Positions 24,653-31,767 of a stretch of 46,236 nt of DNA are shown here, one piece after another (position 1 is the stretch's first letter; each line of letters opens with the position of its first letter). A program made the translations under genes and the position numbers. Source of the stretch: Verrucomicrobiales bacterium (lineage in GTDB: Bacteria; Verrucomicrobiota; Verrucomicrobiia; Limisphaerales; Palsa-1400); assembly GCA_003138485.1 (NCBI GenBank), contig PLGF01000139.1:1-46236 (forward strand). Reading direction: 5' to 3'. The notes below the pieces were generated by a model that saw only the letters and a list, made by a program, of their open reading frames with translations, searched no databases and was not told where the DNA came from.

Positions 24653-25957
24653 TCACGACGCTCCCAGCCGTTCGACTATCATTTGCGCCGTCCGCCCGGT
24701 CGCGCCCAAATTTTCCCGGACGACACCCAAAGCCCGCGCGCCGACTTCCGCCCGGCGGAGGTCGTCCGCCAGCAGTTGGGCCAGCGCCGATTCCAATCCG
24801 GCGGCGTCCGCCACCTGGATGACGGCTTGCCTGGAAAGAAAGGCCCGGACAATCGCGGCGAAATTCTGCATGTTTGGGCCTAGCACAACCGCTTTGCCCA
24901 ACGCGGCCGGCTCGATTGGATTCTGCCCTCCTTCCGCCGTCAAACTCTTGCCGACAAACACGACGGAAGCGCGTTCGTAGAAAGACTTGAGTTCGCCGGT
25001 GCTGTTGACCAGCAGGCATTGCGGCGCCGCGCCCCCGCGAGGCGGCCCGGCGCCGATCTCACTGCGATAGACAAACGAAACCCCCCGCGCCTCCAGTTCC
25101 CGGCCGACTTCCCTGGCCCGCTCGAAGTGGCGCGGGACCAAAACCAGAAACAACTCGGGACAACCGCGGAGCAGACGCGGAAGCATTTCCGCCAGGATCG
25201 CCTCCTCCCCGGCGTGCGTGCTGCCGGCGACGAGGATTTTGGCGTTATCACGCACGGCAATCTGCCGCAGGAGCGCCGGCACATCCAGACCGGGGCGCGG
25301 GTCCCGTTGCGCGGCATCGAACTTGAGGTTGCCCACCACCCGCACGGCTTCGGAAGGAAAGCCCAGTTGCTTGAGGCGTTGAGCATCGCCCTCCTCCTGG
25401 CAACCAGCGGCGCGGAACCTGGAAAAAATCGGGCGGAAGATGAAACCAAAGCGGGCGTAGTTGCGGAAGGACCTCTCGGATAAGCGGGCGTTGACCAGAA
25501 AGAGCGGGATGGAACGGTCCAGCGCCTGCCAGAGGAAATTGGGCCACACCTCCGCCTCCACCAGGATGATCGCCCGCGGTCGCAACGTGTCGAGCGCCCG
25601 CCGCGTGACGCCGGGAAAATCCACCGGATAGTAAATCCGCGGAATGTGCGGCGGCAGTTTCCCCCGCAATTCACCCATCCCCGTCGAAGTCGTCGTGGAA
25701 ACGACCAATTGATAAGCGGACAGGCGAGGCTCCAAGGCGCGAATCAATTGCAGGCACACGCCAACCTCTCCGACGCTGACGGCGTGCAACCACAAAACGG
25801 GCCGCTCTCCGAGGGCGGTCTTGATTTCCGGCCCATAGCGGCCAAAGCGCTGGCCAAACCCGGCCCGCCAGCCGCCGCGCCGCCACATTCTCAGAAAATA
25901 CCACGGCGCGCTCAACCAGAAAAAAAGGACGAACAGAATGTTGTAAGCCAATCGCAT
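24653..25957 (-). CDS. waaA: 3-deoxy-D-manno-octulosonic acid (Kdo) transferase
   Basis: WaaA adds Kdo from CMP-Kdo to lipid A precursor at the inner membrane, an early step of LPS core assembly. The 434-residue length is typical. The N-terminal membrane-anchor helix (about 1-22) is followed by LWLHAVSVGEVGV (residues 55-67) with the catalytic Glu64, then VEAEVWPNF, VGNLKFD, AGSTHAGEE, the C-terminal GT-B motif FVGKSLTAEGGQNPIEPAAL and GPNMQNF. It follows the CitMHS-like gene by 3 bp and is probably co-transcribed with it. Its presence shows an LPS-bearing outer membrane. Confidence 0.95.
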   Translation of the reverse strand: MRLAYNILFVLFFWLSAPWYFLRMWRRGGWRAGFGQRFGRYGPEIKTALGERPVLWLHAVSVGEVGVCLQLIRALEPRLSAYQLVVSTTTSTGMGELRGKLPPHIPRIYYPVDFPGVTRRALDTLRPRAIILVEAEVWPNFLWQALDRSIPLFLVNARLSERSFRNYARFGFIFRPIFSRFRAAGCQEEGDAQRLKQLGFPSEAVRVVGNLKFDAAQRDPRPGLDVPALLRQIAVRDNAKILVAGSTHAGEEAILAEMLPRLLRGCPELFLVLVPRHFERAREVGRELEARGVSFVYRSEIGAGPPRGGAAPQCLLVNSTGELKSFYERASVVFVGKSLTAEGGQNPIEPAALGKAVVLGPNMQNFAAIVRAFLSRQAVIQVADAAGLESALAQLLADDLRRAEVGARALGVVRENLGATGRTAQMIVERLGAS

Positions 25958-25960
25958 CCG

Positions 25961-27178
25961 TTACCTGTAAAATACAATCCAAAGCATCATCAACAAGGGC
26001 AGCATGACCGGCGCGGCCCATTTAAACAAGTAAGCAACAAAGGACGGCGCCGGCGCCTTTTGATGGTCGGCGATCACTTTGACCATCAGGTTGGGTCCGT
26101 TGCCGATGTAGGTCACGGCCCCGAACAGCACCGTCGCCACGCTCAACGCCGCCAGGACGCCCTCTCGATCGCCATAGCTGGACAGCGCGCTGAAAAATGC
26201 CAGATAAGCCGGCGCGCTGTCCAGAAACGCCGACAGCGTTCCGGCCCCCCAATAAACCGCCGACGCCGAAAGGTGAGGGCCAAAAAGCTGCCGGGCGTCC
26301 GCGCGCAGAAGGTCCAGCGCCGGCATCATCGTGGCAAAAATCCCGAAAAACAACACGGCTATCTCGATCATCGGCCGGAGGCTGAATGCGTTGGCCTCAT
26401 GCACCTGGCGGCCGGTGGTCAGGAACGACGCGGCGGCCGCGGCCAGCATCAGGCCCTGGCCCAGCAGCGGACTGCGCCGCATGAACACCGCCGCGACCAC
26501 GACGGCCAGAAACACCAGATTCCAAAGCCCGTCCAGGCGCCATCGGCGGTCCGTCCCGGCGGGCGCGGGTGTCGCCGCATGGCGGCAGTCAATGAAATAG
26601 AACACCGCCAGCAAAAAGGCCATGCTCAAGAGCCATGCCGGCCAGCAATGTTCCAGCACCCACCAAAACGGAACCCCTTTCAAATACCCCACCAGCAACG
26701 GCGGATCGCCAATGGGCGTCAGGCAGCCGCCCGCGTTGGAAACGATGAAGATGAAAAAAACAACATGATGCGCCGCCGCCCGATCCCGGTTCAGGCGCAG
26801 CCACGGCCGAATCAACAGCACCGAAGCGCCCGTCGTCCCAAGCAAGTTGGAAACCACCCCTCCCACCGCCAGGAAAAGCGTGTTCAACCCAGGGGATGCC
26901 TCCCCGCTGACCTGGATATGAATCCCCCCCGAAACGACAAAGAGCGAACCGATGAGGATGATAAACCCCGCGTAGTCCCGTGCGGTGCGGTCGATGGTCG
27001 AGAGCGCCGCGGGAGGCAGGGCAAACACGTAGTAGCCCAGCGTCACCCCGGCCAGAGCCAGCGAGACCTTGGCATAATGGCGCTCCCACCAACGCGGCCA
27101 GCGCGGGGGCGCCACCGCCATGCAGGCCAGCAGCAGCCCGAAGGGCAAAACCATCCATGGCGAGGGTGCGTAGTTCAA
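25961..27178 (-). CDS. CitMHS/NhaD-like ion or organic-anion transporter
   Basis: This 405-residue inner-membrane protein has about eleven hydrophobic segments. Features include GVVSNLLGTTGASVLLIRPW, then IFIVSNAGGCLTPIGDPPLL with its conserved 'N..G...P.GDPP' loop, and a later VTYIGNGPNLMVK loop. These re-entrant-loop motifs are shared by the ion-transporter superfamily, including CitMHS_2 (PF16980) and NhaD sodium/proton antiporters. Substrate and direction are uncertain. It precedes waaA by 3 bp, so expression is likely coupled. Confidence 0.85.
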   Translation of the reverse strand: MNYAPSPWMVLPFGLLLACMAVAPPRWPRWWERHYAKVSLALAGVTLGYYVFALPPAALSTIDRTARDYAGFIILIGSLFVVSGGIHIQVSGEASPGLNTLFLAVGGVVSNLLGTTGASVLLIRPWLRLNRDRAAAHHVVFFIFIVSNAGGCLTPIGDPPLLVGYLKGVPFWWVLEHCWPAWLLSMAFLLAVFYFIDCRHAATPAPAGTDRRWRLDGLWNLVFLAVVVAAVFMRRSPLLGQGLMLAAAAASFLTTGRQVHEANAFSLRPMIEIAVLFFGIFATMMPALDLLRADARQLFGPHLSASAVYWGAGTLSAFLDSAPAYLAFFSALSSYGDREGVLAALSVATVLFGAVTYIGNGPNLMVKVIADHQKAPAPSFVAYLFKWAAPVMLPLLMMLWIVFYR

Positions 27179-27527
27179 GGTTCAACGTTCAATACCCTCT
27201 CAATTTACGGTTTTCCCTCCGCGCTTTGCCAGCCGATTCCATCTCTGGAAGCATCTCAATTTTGGGAGATAAGCCGGAGCAGTCAAAGAGCGAAATCACA
27301 ATACGCCGGTGGAAAATGACGAATGTCGAAATCCGAATGACGAAAGAATTCCCAAATGACTCAATGACGAAATTGAGCTGCTCGAAGCCGGTTTAGTCAT
27401 TCGGGCTTCGTCATTCCTTCGTCATTGGTGCTTAGACATTAGTCATTTCAGCGCCTCCGCGCCCGTCGGATTGCGAAAATCTGAGAATGCGCCCATCGAC
27501 CCGCTCGAGAGTTGAGAACATAACAAC
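27179..27527. repeat. Intergenic region with a long imperfect palindrome (27311-27449)
   Basis: The left half (GAAAATGACGAATGTCGAAA from 27313, then CCGAATGACGAA) is an imperfect inverse complement of the right half. The right half ends TTAGACATTAGTCATTTC at 27449, with CGTCATTCCTTCGTCATT inside. The whole spans about 139 bp with repeated ATGACGAA units. No gene is seen. It looks like a dispersed palindromic repeat. The remainder has no clear feature. Confidence 0.55.
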
Positions 27528-27887
27528 TCATGCGGCCGCGGCTCCAAGCAGCCCCTGGCTGCGTTGCCGGATTTGCCGCTGCAAAGCCGACTGCCGTTGC
27601 ATCGCCGTCACCTTCTCCTCCAGCAACACTGGAAAAACCAGCAGCGGATAAGGAGTGAGCCAAGCCAGGCTGGCGGCCTCGTTGGCCGCCCGCCGCAGCG
27701 GGGCGTCGAGATCGGGGTCGCCGAGCCGTTCCAGGGATTGCCGGAGCAGCCGCTCTTTAAGCTGGTCCAACTCGGATTCCCGCGCGCCGCGAAAAGGCGC
27801 CGAAGGAATCGGGGCGATCTCGAAGCGGGTTTCTCGCCCGAATCGAGCCCTGACCTGTCTGTTTTTGTATTTCATGCGTTCTCTCAA
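27528..27887 (-). CDS. Small protein of unknown function
   Basis: This 119-residue frame has a basic N-terminus (MKYKNRQVRARFG from Met5), a charged helix (RESELDQLKERLLRQSLERL) and a more hydrophobic stretch (LAWLTPYPLLVFPVLLEEKV). A Gln/Arg-rich tail ends in GAAAA. I recognise no family. Either ATG at 27887 or 27875 could be the start. Its upstream region holds a promoter, a structured RNA segment and a terminator-like hairpin, so expression may be attenuated. It could be a real lineage-specific protein; codon use does not look foreign. Confidence 0.5.
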   Translation of the reverse strand: MRERMKYKNRQVRARFGRETRFEIAPIPSAPFRGARESELDQLKERLLRQSLERLGDPDLDAPLRRAANEAASLAWLTPYPLLVFPVLLEEKVTAMQRQSALQRQIRQRSQGLLGAAAA

Positions 27888-27913
27888 AAGTCACTGGGAA
27901 TTGACCCCATTGT

Positions 27914-27955
27914 AAAAAAGCGAAAAACCCACGATTGGCTGGCAACCGTGGGTTT
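27914..27955 (-). terminator. Rho-independent-type terminator
   Basis: On the minus strand AAACCCACG (27955-27947) pairs with CGTGGGTTT (27933-27925) across a 13-nt loop. It is followed by TTCGC and six T (27919-27914). It lies 27 bp before the ATG of the unknown small gene. Confidence 0.6.
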
Positions 27956-27977
27956 CAAAAATCTATTTGCCATCATT

Positions 27978-28088
27978 TCAGAAGACTGAACCCACGTTGC
28001 CGGATAACCGGGAACCGCCGCGCGTCGCGGTGGCATGCTGCCAGCCACAACCGCGCGGACTCATCTGGACTTTAATGTCGTTCTTCAT
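27978..28088 (-). CDS. Possible 36-codon leader peptide
   Basis: ATG at 28088 opens a 36-codon frame (MKNDIKVQMSPRGCGWQHAT, ending GNVGSVF) that stops at 27978, inside the candidate RNA. The predicted transcript start leaves only about 6 nt before the ATG. The antiterminator segment lies in the last codons, as in leader-peptide attenuators, but no run of one regulatory amino acid is visible. Translation is speculative. Confidence 0.2.
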   Translation of the reverse strand: MKNDIKVQMSPRGCGWQHATATRGGSRLSGNVGSVF

Positions 28089-28101
28089 CTCAACCACGCA
28101 C

Positions 28102-28130
28102 ACTAGACCATATCCCCGCCAATTTGTCAA
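28102..28130 (-). promoter_or_regulatory. Strong sigma-70-like promoter
   Basis: On the minus strand a perfect TTGACA (28130-28125) is followed by a 17-bp spacer and TCTAGT (28107-28102). It points toward the candidate RNA and the unknown small gene. It is the best -35 match I found in the window. Confidence 0.6.
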
Positions 28131-28206
28131 GCGGCGGATTAAAGTGCCTGACTTCTGAACGAATCTGGCTCTCAATTGTCTTTTTTGGAATAGGTGATTA
28201 TTGAAT

Positions 28207-29199
28207 ATGAATACCGGAATCAGCGCTCTCAACGAGCAAGTGCAGCAGGCCAGCGCTTTTGCGCGCCCGCTCTTTAGCGAAATCGGCAAGGTCATTATCG
28301 GCCAGAACTACCTGGTCGAACGCCTGGTCATCGGCCTGCTGGCCAACGGCCATGTCCTCCTGGAAGGCGTCCCGGGTCTGGCCAAGACCCTTTCCGTCAA
28401 GGCCCTGGCCGCCGCCATCGACGTCAAATTCTCACGCCTCCAATTCACCCCCGATCTCCTGCCCGCCGACTTGATCGGAACGCAGATCTACAACCCGCAA
28501 ACCGGCGCCTTTACCACCCGGCGCGGCCCCATCTTCGCCAACCTGATCCTGGCGGACGAAATCAACCGCGCCCCCGCCAAGGTGCAAAGCGCGTTGCTGG
28601 AGGCGATGCAGGAAAAGCAGGTCACCATTGGCGACCAGACTTTCAAACTGGAGGAGCCGTTTTTGGTCCTGGCGACGCAGAACCCGATTGAACAGGAGGG
28701 CACCTATCCCCTGCCCGAAGCGCAGGTGGACCGCTTCATGTTGAAGCTCAAGATCGTCTATCCTTCCCGCGAGGAGGAGCGGCAGATTCTGGATTTGATG
28801 GCCCGCACCTCCATGACGGCCTTCGCCAGCCGGGTCGTGACTCCACGGCAAATCCTGGACGCCCGCCAGGTGATCAACGACATTTATATTGATGACAAAG
28901 TCAAGGATTACATCGTCGATCTGGTCTGCTGCACGCGCGACCCGGCGGCTTACAAGATCGCGGGCCTGCAAGGGTTGATTCAACTCGGCGCCTCGCCCCG
29001 CGCCACCATTGCGCTGACCCTGGCGGCCAAGGCCTTCGCCTTTCTGCGCGGCCGGGGCTACGTCACGCCGCAGGATGTCAAGAGCATCGGCATGGACGTC
29101 CTGCGCCACCGCGTCACCGTCACCTACGAAGCGGAGGCGGAGGAGAAAAGCAGCGAAACGGTCATCACCAAGATATTCAACGAACTGCCCGTGCCGTGA
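28207..29199 (+). CDS. MoxR-family AAA+ ATPase
   Basis: MoxR ATPases are chaperone-like AAA+ proteins that act with von Willebrand (VWA) proteins in assembling or activating envelope or enzyme complexes. The 330-residue product shows Walker A GVPGLAKT (54-61), Walker B LILADEINRAP (Asp117-Glu118), sensor-1 LATQNPIEQEGTYPLPEAQ and sensor-2 region LGASPRATIAL. AGGTGA at 28192-28197, 9 nt before ATG 28207, favours this start over TTG 28201. It heads the operon with DUF58, DUF4381 and BatA/B proteins, but accessory genes intervene after its stop. Confidence 0.94.
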   Translation: MNTGISALNEQVQQASAFARPLFSEIGKVIIGQNYLVERLVIGLLANGHVLLEGVPGLAKTLSVKALAAAIDVKFSRLQFTPDLLPADLIGTQIYNPQTGAFTTRRGPIFANLILADEINRAPAKVQSALLEAMQEKQVTIGDQTFKLEEPFLVLATQNPIEQEGTYPLPEAQVDRFMLKLKIVYPSREEERQILDLMARTSMTAFASRVVTPRQILDARQVINDIYIDDKVKDYIVDLVCCTRDPAAYKIAGLQGLIQLGASPRATIALTLAAKAFAFLRGRGYVTPQDVKSIGMDVLRHRVTVTYEAEAEEKSSETVITKIFNELPVP

Positions 29200-29202
29200 C
29201 CC

Positions 29203-29256
29203 ATGCCGACTCTTTTGATCAATGGCTACAAAATCGTTATTGGAGGCACCGCATGA
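29203..29256 (+). pseudogene. Possible DUF4160 remnant (first 17 codons)
   Basis: ATG 29203 encodes MPTLLINGYKIVIGGTA and then stops, overlapping the ATG of the DUF2442 gene (ATGA). DUF4160 proteins commonly start with a similar 'MPT.L...GY....' sequence and often precede DUF2442 genes. The rest of a DUF4160 gene is absent, suggesting an internal deletion. The match is short, so this is tentative. Confidence 0.4.
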
Positions 29257-29519
29257 TTACTTTAACCGCTAAAACAACCGGCCAAATCCACGCCAAAAGC
29301 GCGCGCATCACGGCGAACACGTTGCGCGTACGGCTGGACGATGGCAGGGAGGTCAGCGTGCCGTTCACTGAGGTGTCGTGGCTGAAGTGGCTGGCCAAAG
29401 CCACGCCCAAACAGCGCGCCAACTGGTCGATCGAACCCGGCGGTTTCGCCCTTTACTGGCCGGACTTGGACGACGGAATCGAGGTCTGCCATCTGCTGGA
29501 CTCGCAGCCCATCGCGTGA
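29253..29519 (+). CDS. DUF2442 domain protein
   Basis: This 88-residue protein contains the DUF2442 pattern: LRVRLDDGREVSVPF, then WLKWLAKATPKQRANWSIEP, and GFALYWPDLDDGIEVCHLL. Family members frequently sit beside DUF4160 genes, a pairing suspected to be toxin-antitoxin-like (not proven). ATG 29253 is preceded by TGGAGG and fits the family length; an upstream frame from 29196 adds 19 unlikely residues. It lies in the ~1-kb accessory segment that interrupts the MoxR-DUF58 pair. Confidence 0.8.
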   Translation: MITLTAKTTGQIHAKSARITANTLRVRLDDGREVSVPFTEVSWLKWLAKATPKQRANWSIEPGGFALYWPDLDDGIEVCHLLDSQPIA

Positions 29520-29585
29520 ATCCGCAAAGCGGAGAAAAAAACGATGCTTCTTACAAACAAATCTGCCGACAGGCTCGCAGGCTTG

Positions 29586-29894
29586 TCATTTCAGCCGCCG
29601 ACGCAGTTTGGAAGGATTCCGCGCGCCGTGCCAGAGGGCCAGAACTTTGACCTCGCAATGCTTTTGGTTGACGGTGAAATAAACAGAGCAAGGCCATGGC
29701 GGCGGCACTTTGGCTTTGTGAGTCAGCCGGGTGGCGGGAGGAAATCGTTCCGGCTGGAGGGCCAGAGATTGAAGAACGGCGCGGATTGCCAGATTGAGGC
29801 GGGCGCCGACACCCGGCTCGCGTTCGTCATACCACACTGCCGCTTCCCGCCACTCCCGTTCCGCGTTCGCCTCGATAATGACCGCGAACGTCAT
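29586..29894 (-). CDS. ParE/RelE-superfamily toxin
   Basis: This 102-residue basic protein has the ParE layout: an opening beta strand (FAVIIEANAEREWREAAVWYDE), paired helices, 'LQPERFPP' and a closing 'VKVLALWHGARNPSKL' that matches the family's 'V...V.H..R.P' end. ParE toxins poison gyrase, whereas RelE types cut mRNA; the sequence fits ParE better. The ATG overlaps the antitoxin stop by 4 bp, the usual antitoxin-first arrangement. Confidence 0.85.
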   Translation of the reverse strand: MTFAVIIEANAEREWREAAVWYDEREPGVGARLNLAIRAVLQSLALQPERFPPATRLTHKAKVPPPWPCSVYFTVNQKHCEVKVLALWHGARNPSKLRRRLK

Positions 29895-30121
29895 TTCTTG
29901 GCCAGCAGGCGTTCTTGGATTTCAGCGAAAACATGCTCGACAGTTTTGCCGCGACCGGGATTCGCAAGCGCGTCTTCCGCGCGGCGATCAAGTTCGGCGA
30001 TTTGCTCGGGAGACAAATCGTCACCAATATCTCCAAATTCTTCCAAAATTTGGCCGGCGACTTCGCGCCGTTCCTTTTCCGGCAAGCGGCGGATTTGTTC
30101 CAGAATTTCTCTTGCGCTCAC
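29891..30121 (-). CDS. Addiction-module antitoxin (TIGR02574 type)
   Basis: This 76-residue acidic protein starts at GTG 30121 (MSAREILEQIRRLPEKERRE) and contains the 'LSPEQIAELDRRAEDALANP' and 'VEHVFAEIQERL' pattern of the putative addiction-module family (TIGR02574/PF09720). Antitoxins of this type bind and neutralise a ParE-like toxin and usually repress their own promoter. A TTGCAA-16-TAGATT promoter on the minus strand (30155-30128) ends only 6 bp before the GTG, implying an almost leaderless transcript. It is transcribed against the Bat operon. Confidence 0.85.
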   Translation of the reverse strand: MSAREILEQIRRLPEKERREVAGQILEEFGDIGDDLSPEQIAELDRRAEDALANPGRGKTVEHVFAEIQERLLAKK

Positions 30122-30127
30122 GTCTTC

Positions 30128-30155
30128 AATCTACCGCGACGACCTGGAGTTGCAA
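30128..30155 (-). promoter_or_regulatory. Candidate antitoxin-toxin promoter
   Basis: TTGCAA (30150-30155) and TAGATT (minus strand, 30133-30128) are separated by 16 bp. Transcription would run into the antitoxin GTG at 30121. The site lies about 54 bp before the DUF58 start on the other strand. Confidence 0.4.
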
Positions 30156-30208
30156 GCCTTGGACAGCCGCCGTTCTCGGACGTTTGCGACAGCCCCGCGA
30201 TTGACCCC

Positions 30209-31168
30209 ATGATCCCGCGCGAAATCCTCAAGAAAATCCGGCTCATCGAGCTGCGCACCACGCGCCTGGTTTCCGAAACGCTCGGCGGCCAGTACCATAG
30301 CGTGTTCAAGGGCCAGGGCATGAATTTTGAGGAGGTCCGCGAATACCAGCCCGGCGACGAGGTCCGCTCCATCGACTGGAACGTGACGGCCCGGATGAAC
30401 CATCCGTTTGTCAAGAAGTTTGTCGAGGAGCGCGAGCTCACGCTCATGCTCGTGGTCGATCTGAGCGGCTCGGGCCTCTTCGGTTCGGGCGACCAATCCA
30501 AACGCGAACTGGCCGCCGAAATCGCCTCCGTCCTGGCCTTCTCCGCCATCCGCAACAACGACAAGGTGGGCCTGATCCTCTTCACGGAGGAAGTGGAGAA
30601 ATTCATCCCGCCCAAAAAAGGCCGCCGCCACGTCTTGCGCGTCATTCGCGAAATCCTTTGTTTCCAGCCGCGTCAGCGCGGCACCAACTTCAAGGCGGCC
30701 CTGGACGCCCTCAACCGCCTGGCGCGCCGCCACGCGATTGCCGTCATTATTTCCGATTTCCTCTTCGAGCATGGCGCGGGCGCCTCGCAGGACCCCGGCC
30801 ACCCCTCGGCCTTTCTGGTTTCGCCCACTTTGGGTCCGCGCACGCTCCCCGCCCTCCGCCAGGCCAACCGCCGCCACGATGTCATCGCCATCCAGATCGT
30901 GGACCGATATGAATTGGAATTGCCGGCCCTGGGACGATTGGAGTTGAGCGACGCGGAAACGGGCGAATGCATCGAAATCAACACCCACGACAGCCGCAAG
31001 CGCCGGGCCTTTGCCGACCGCCGCGCCAAACACCAGGCGGACCTTTTCCGGCAGTTGCGCTCGGCCAATATCGACACCATTGAGGCGCGGGCCGGCGAAC
31101 CGTACGCGGCGGCCCTGGGCCAATTCTTTCAGACCCGCGAAAAACGGCGGCGCCACGGCAGAGCATGA
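30209..31168 (+). CDS. DUF58 domain protein (VWA-like, Bat operon)
   Basis: This 319-residue protein starts MIPREILKKIRLIELRTTRL. It has the DUF58 core FEEVREYQPGDEVRSIDWNV and a VWA-like segment (LMLVVDLSGSGLFGSG) with the DLSGS part of a MIDAS, then GLILFTEEVEKF and RGTNFKAALDAL. DUF58 proteins pair with MoxR ATPases. The open frame upstream (from 29915) runs through the antitoxin gene and is rejected; ATG 30209 is preceded by TGACCCC, as at the BatA/BatB junction. It overlaps the next start by 4 bp (ATGA). Confidence 0.92.
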   Translation: MIPREILKKIRLIELRTTRLVSETLGGQYHSVFKGQGMNFEEVREYQPGDEVRSIDWNVTARMNHPFVKKFVEERELTLMLVVDLSGSGLFGSGDQSKRELAAEIASVLAFSAIRNNDKVGLILFTEEVEKFIPPKKGRRHVLRVIREILCFQPRQRGTNFKAALDALNRLARRHAIAVIISDFLFEHGAGASQDPGHPSAFLVSPTLGPRTLPALRQANRRHDVIAIQIVDRYELELPALGRLELSDAETGECIEINTHDSRKRRAFADRRAKHQADLFRQLRSANIDTIEARAGEPYAAALGQFFQTREKRRRHGRA

Positions 31169-31767
31169 ACACCAATTCCGCGCTCATCATTCCCGCCCAA
31201 TCGCCGCCCCCCACCAACGGCGTTTCGCTGGTTTTTCACGACGTCCTCAAACCGCTCATCCAGATTCCCAACGCCTGGCTCTGGTTCATCTGGATCGCCG
31301 CCATTCTCGCGCTGCTGGCCGCCTCATGGATGGCGTGGCGTTATTGGCGCAAGAGGGCTGCCGCCGTCCCGGTCGTCCCGCCCGTCCCGCCCCATGTGCG
31401 CGCGCGGCGGCGGCTGGATGCTGCCCTCTCGCTGCTCAGCCAGCCCAAGCCCTTTTCCATCGCTGTTTCCGACGCGGTCCGCTCCTACCTGGAGGAGCGG
31501 TTCGATTTTCACGCGCCCGAACGCACCACGGAGGAGTTTCTCTATGAATTGCAGGGCACGAATTTATTGACAGCGTCCCAGAAACTCAGTCTGGCCGATT
31601 TCCTGGCCGGCTGCGACCTGATCAAGTTCGCCAAGTACGAACCCGCCGAGGTGGGTTTGCGCGCGCTGCACGAAGCCGCGCTGCGCCTGGTCAATGAAAC
31701 CGAACCTGGCTTGACCGCGCCGCCGGCCGCTCCCGCCACCCCGGCGCCCGTTGCCGCCACCCCATGA
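31165..31767 (+). CDS. DUF4381-like membrane protein
   Basis: This 200-residue protein has a Pro-rich start, one membrane helix (WLWFIWIAAILALLAASWMA, about 39-58) and a cytosolic helical domain. That domain reads RSYLEERFDFHAPERTTEEF and FLAGCDLIKFAKY, the 'cDl.KFA' pattern of DUF4381. A low-complexity Ala/Pro tail follows. In Bat-type operons such proteins lie between DUF58 and BatA and are presumed structural partners. It overlaps both neighbours by ATGA, implying translational coupling. Confidence 0.85.
   Translation: MNTNSALIIPAQSPPPTNGVSLVFHDVLKPLIQIPNAWLWFIWIAAILALLAASWMAWRYWRKRAAAVPVVPPVPPHVRARRRLDAALSLLSQPKPFSIAVSDAVRSYLEERFDFHAPERTTEEFLYELQGTNLLTASQKLSLADFLAGCDLIKFAKYEPAEVGLRALHEAALRLVNETEPGLTAPPAAPATPAPVAATP

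Larger units (their letters stand above)
27912..28095 (-). ncRNA. Candidate regulatory RNA with attenuator-like alternative pairing
   Basis: On the minus strand a promoter predicts a start near 28095, and a terminator-like hairpin ends near 27914. Inside is a GC-rich stem (CCGCGCG against CGCGCGG with inner GTGGC/GCCAC, about 28019-28062). GGCAACGTGGGTT (28001-27989) can pair over 13 bp, with one bulged G, with AACCCACGGTTGCC, the left arm of the terminator. TGGCTGGCA (28047-28039) is complementary to the terminator loop. Such mutually exclusive pairings are typical of attenuators. The RNA precedes the unknown 27528-27887 gene and may control it or act as an independent sRNA. No named RNA family is recognised. 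Confidence 0.5.

Noticed and set aside
25646..27319. 557-codon plus-strand frame through waaA and the transporter
   Set aside because: It is an Arg/Gln/Pro-rich shadow crossing two convincing minus-strand genes.
28060..28088. Hammerhead ribozyme-like core in the candidate RNA
   Set aside because: The core reads CAGATGAGTCC rather than CTGATGA, and the matching GAAA with closing stems is missing.
29915..30208. N-terminal extension of the DUF58 frame
   Set aside because: It runs through the antitoxin gene and has no DUF58 similarity. ATG 30209 gives the family start.
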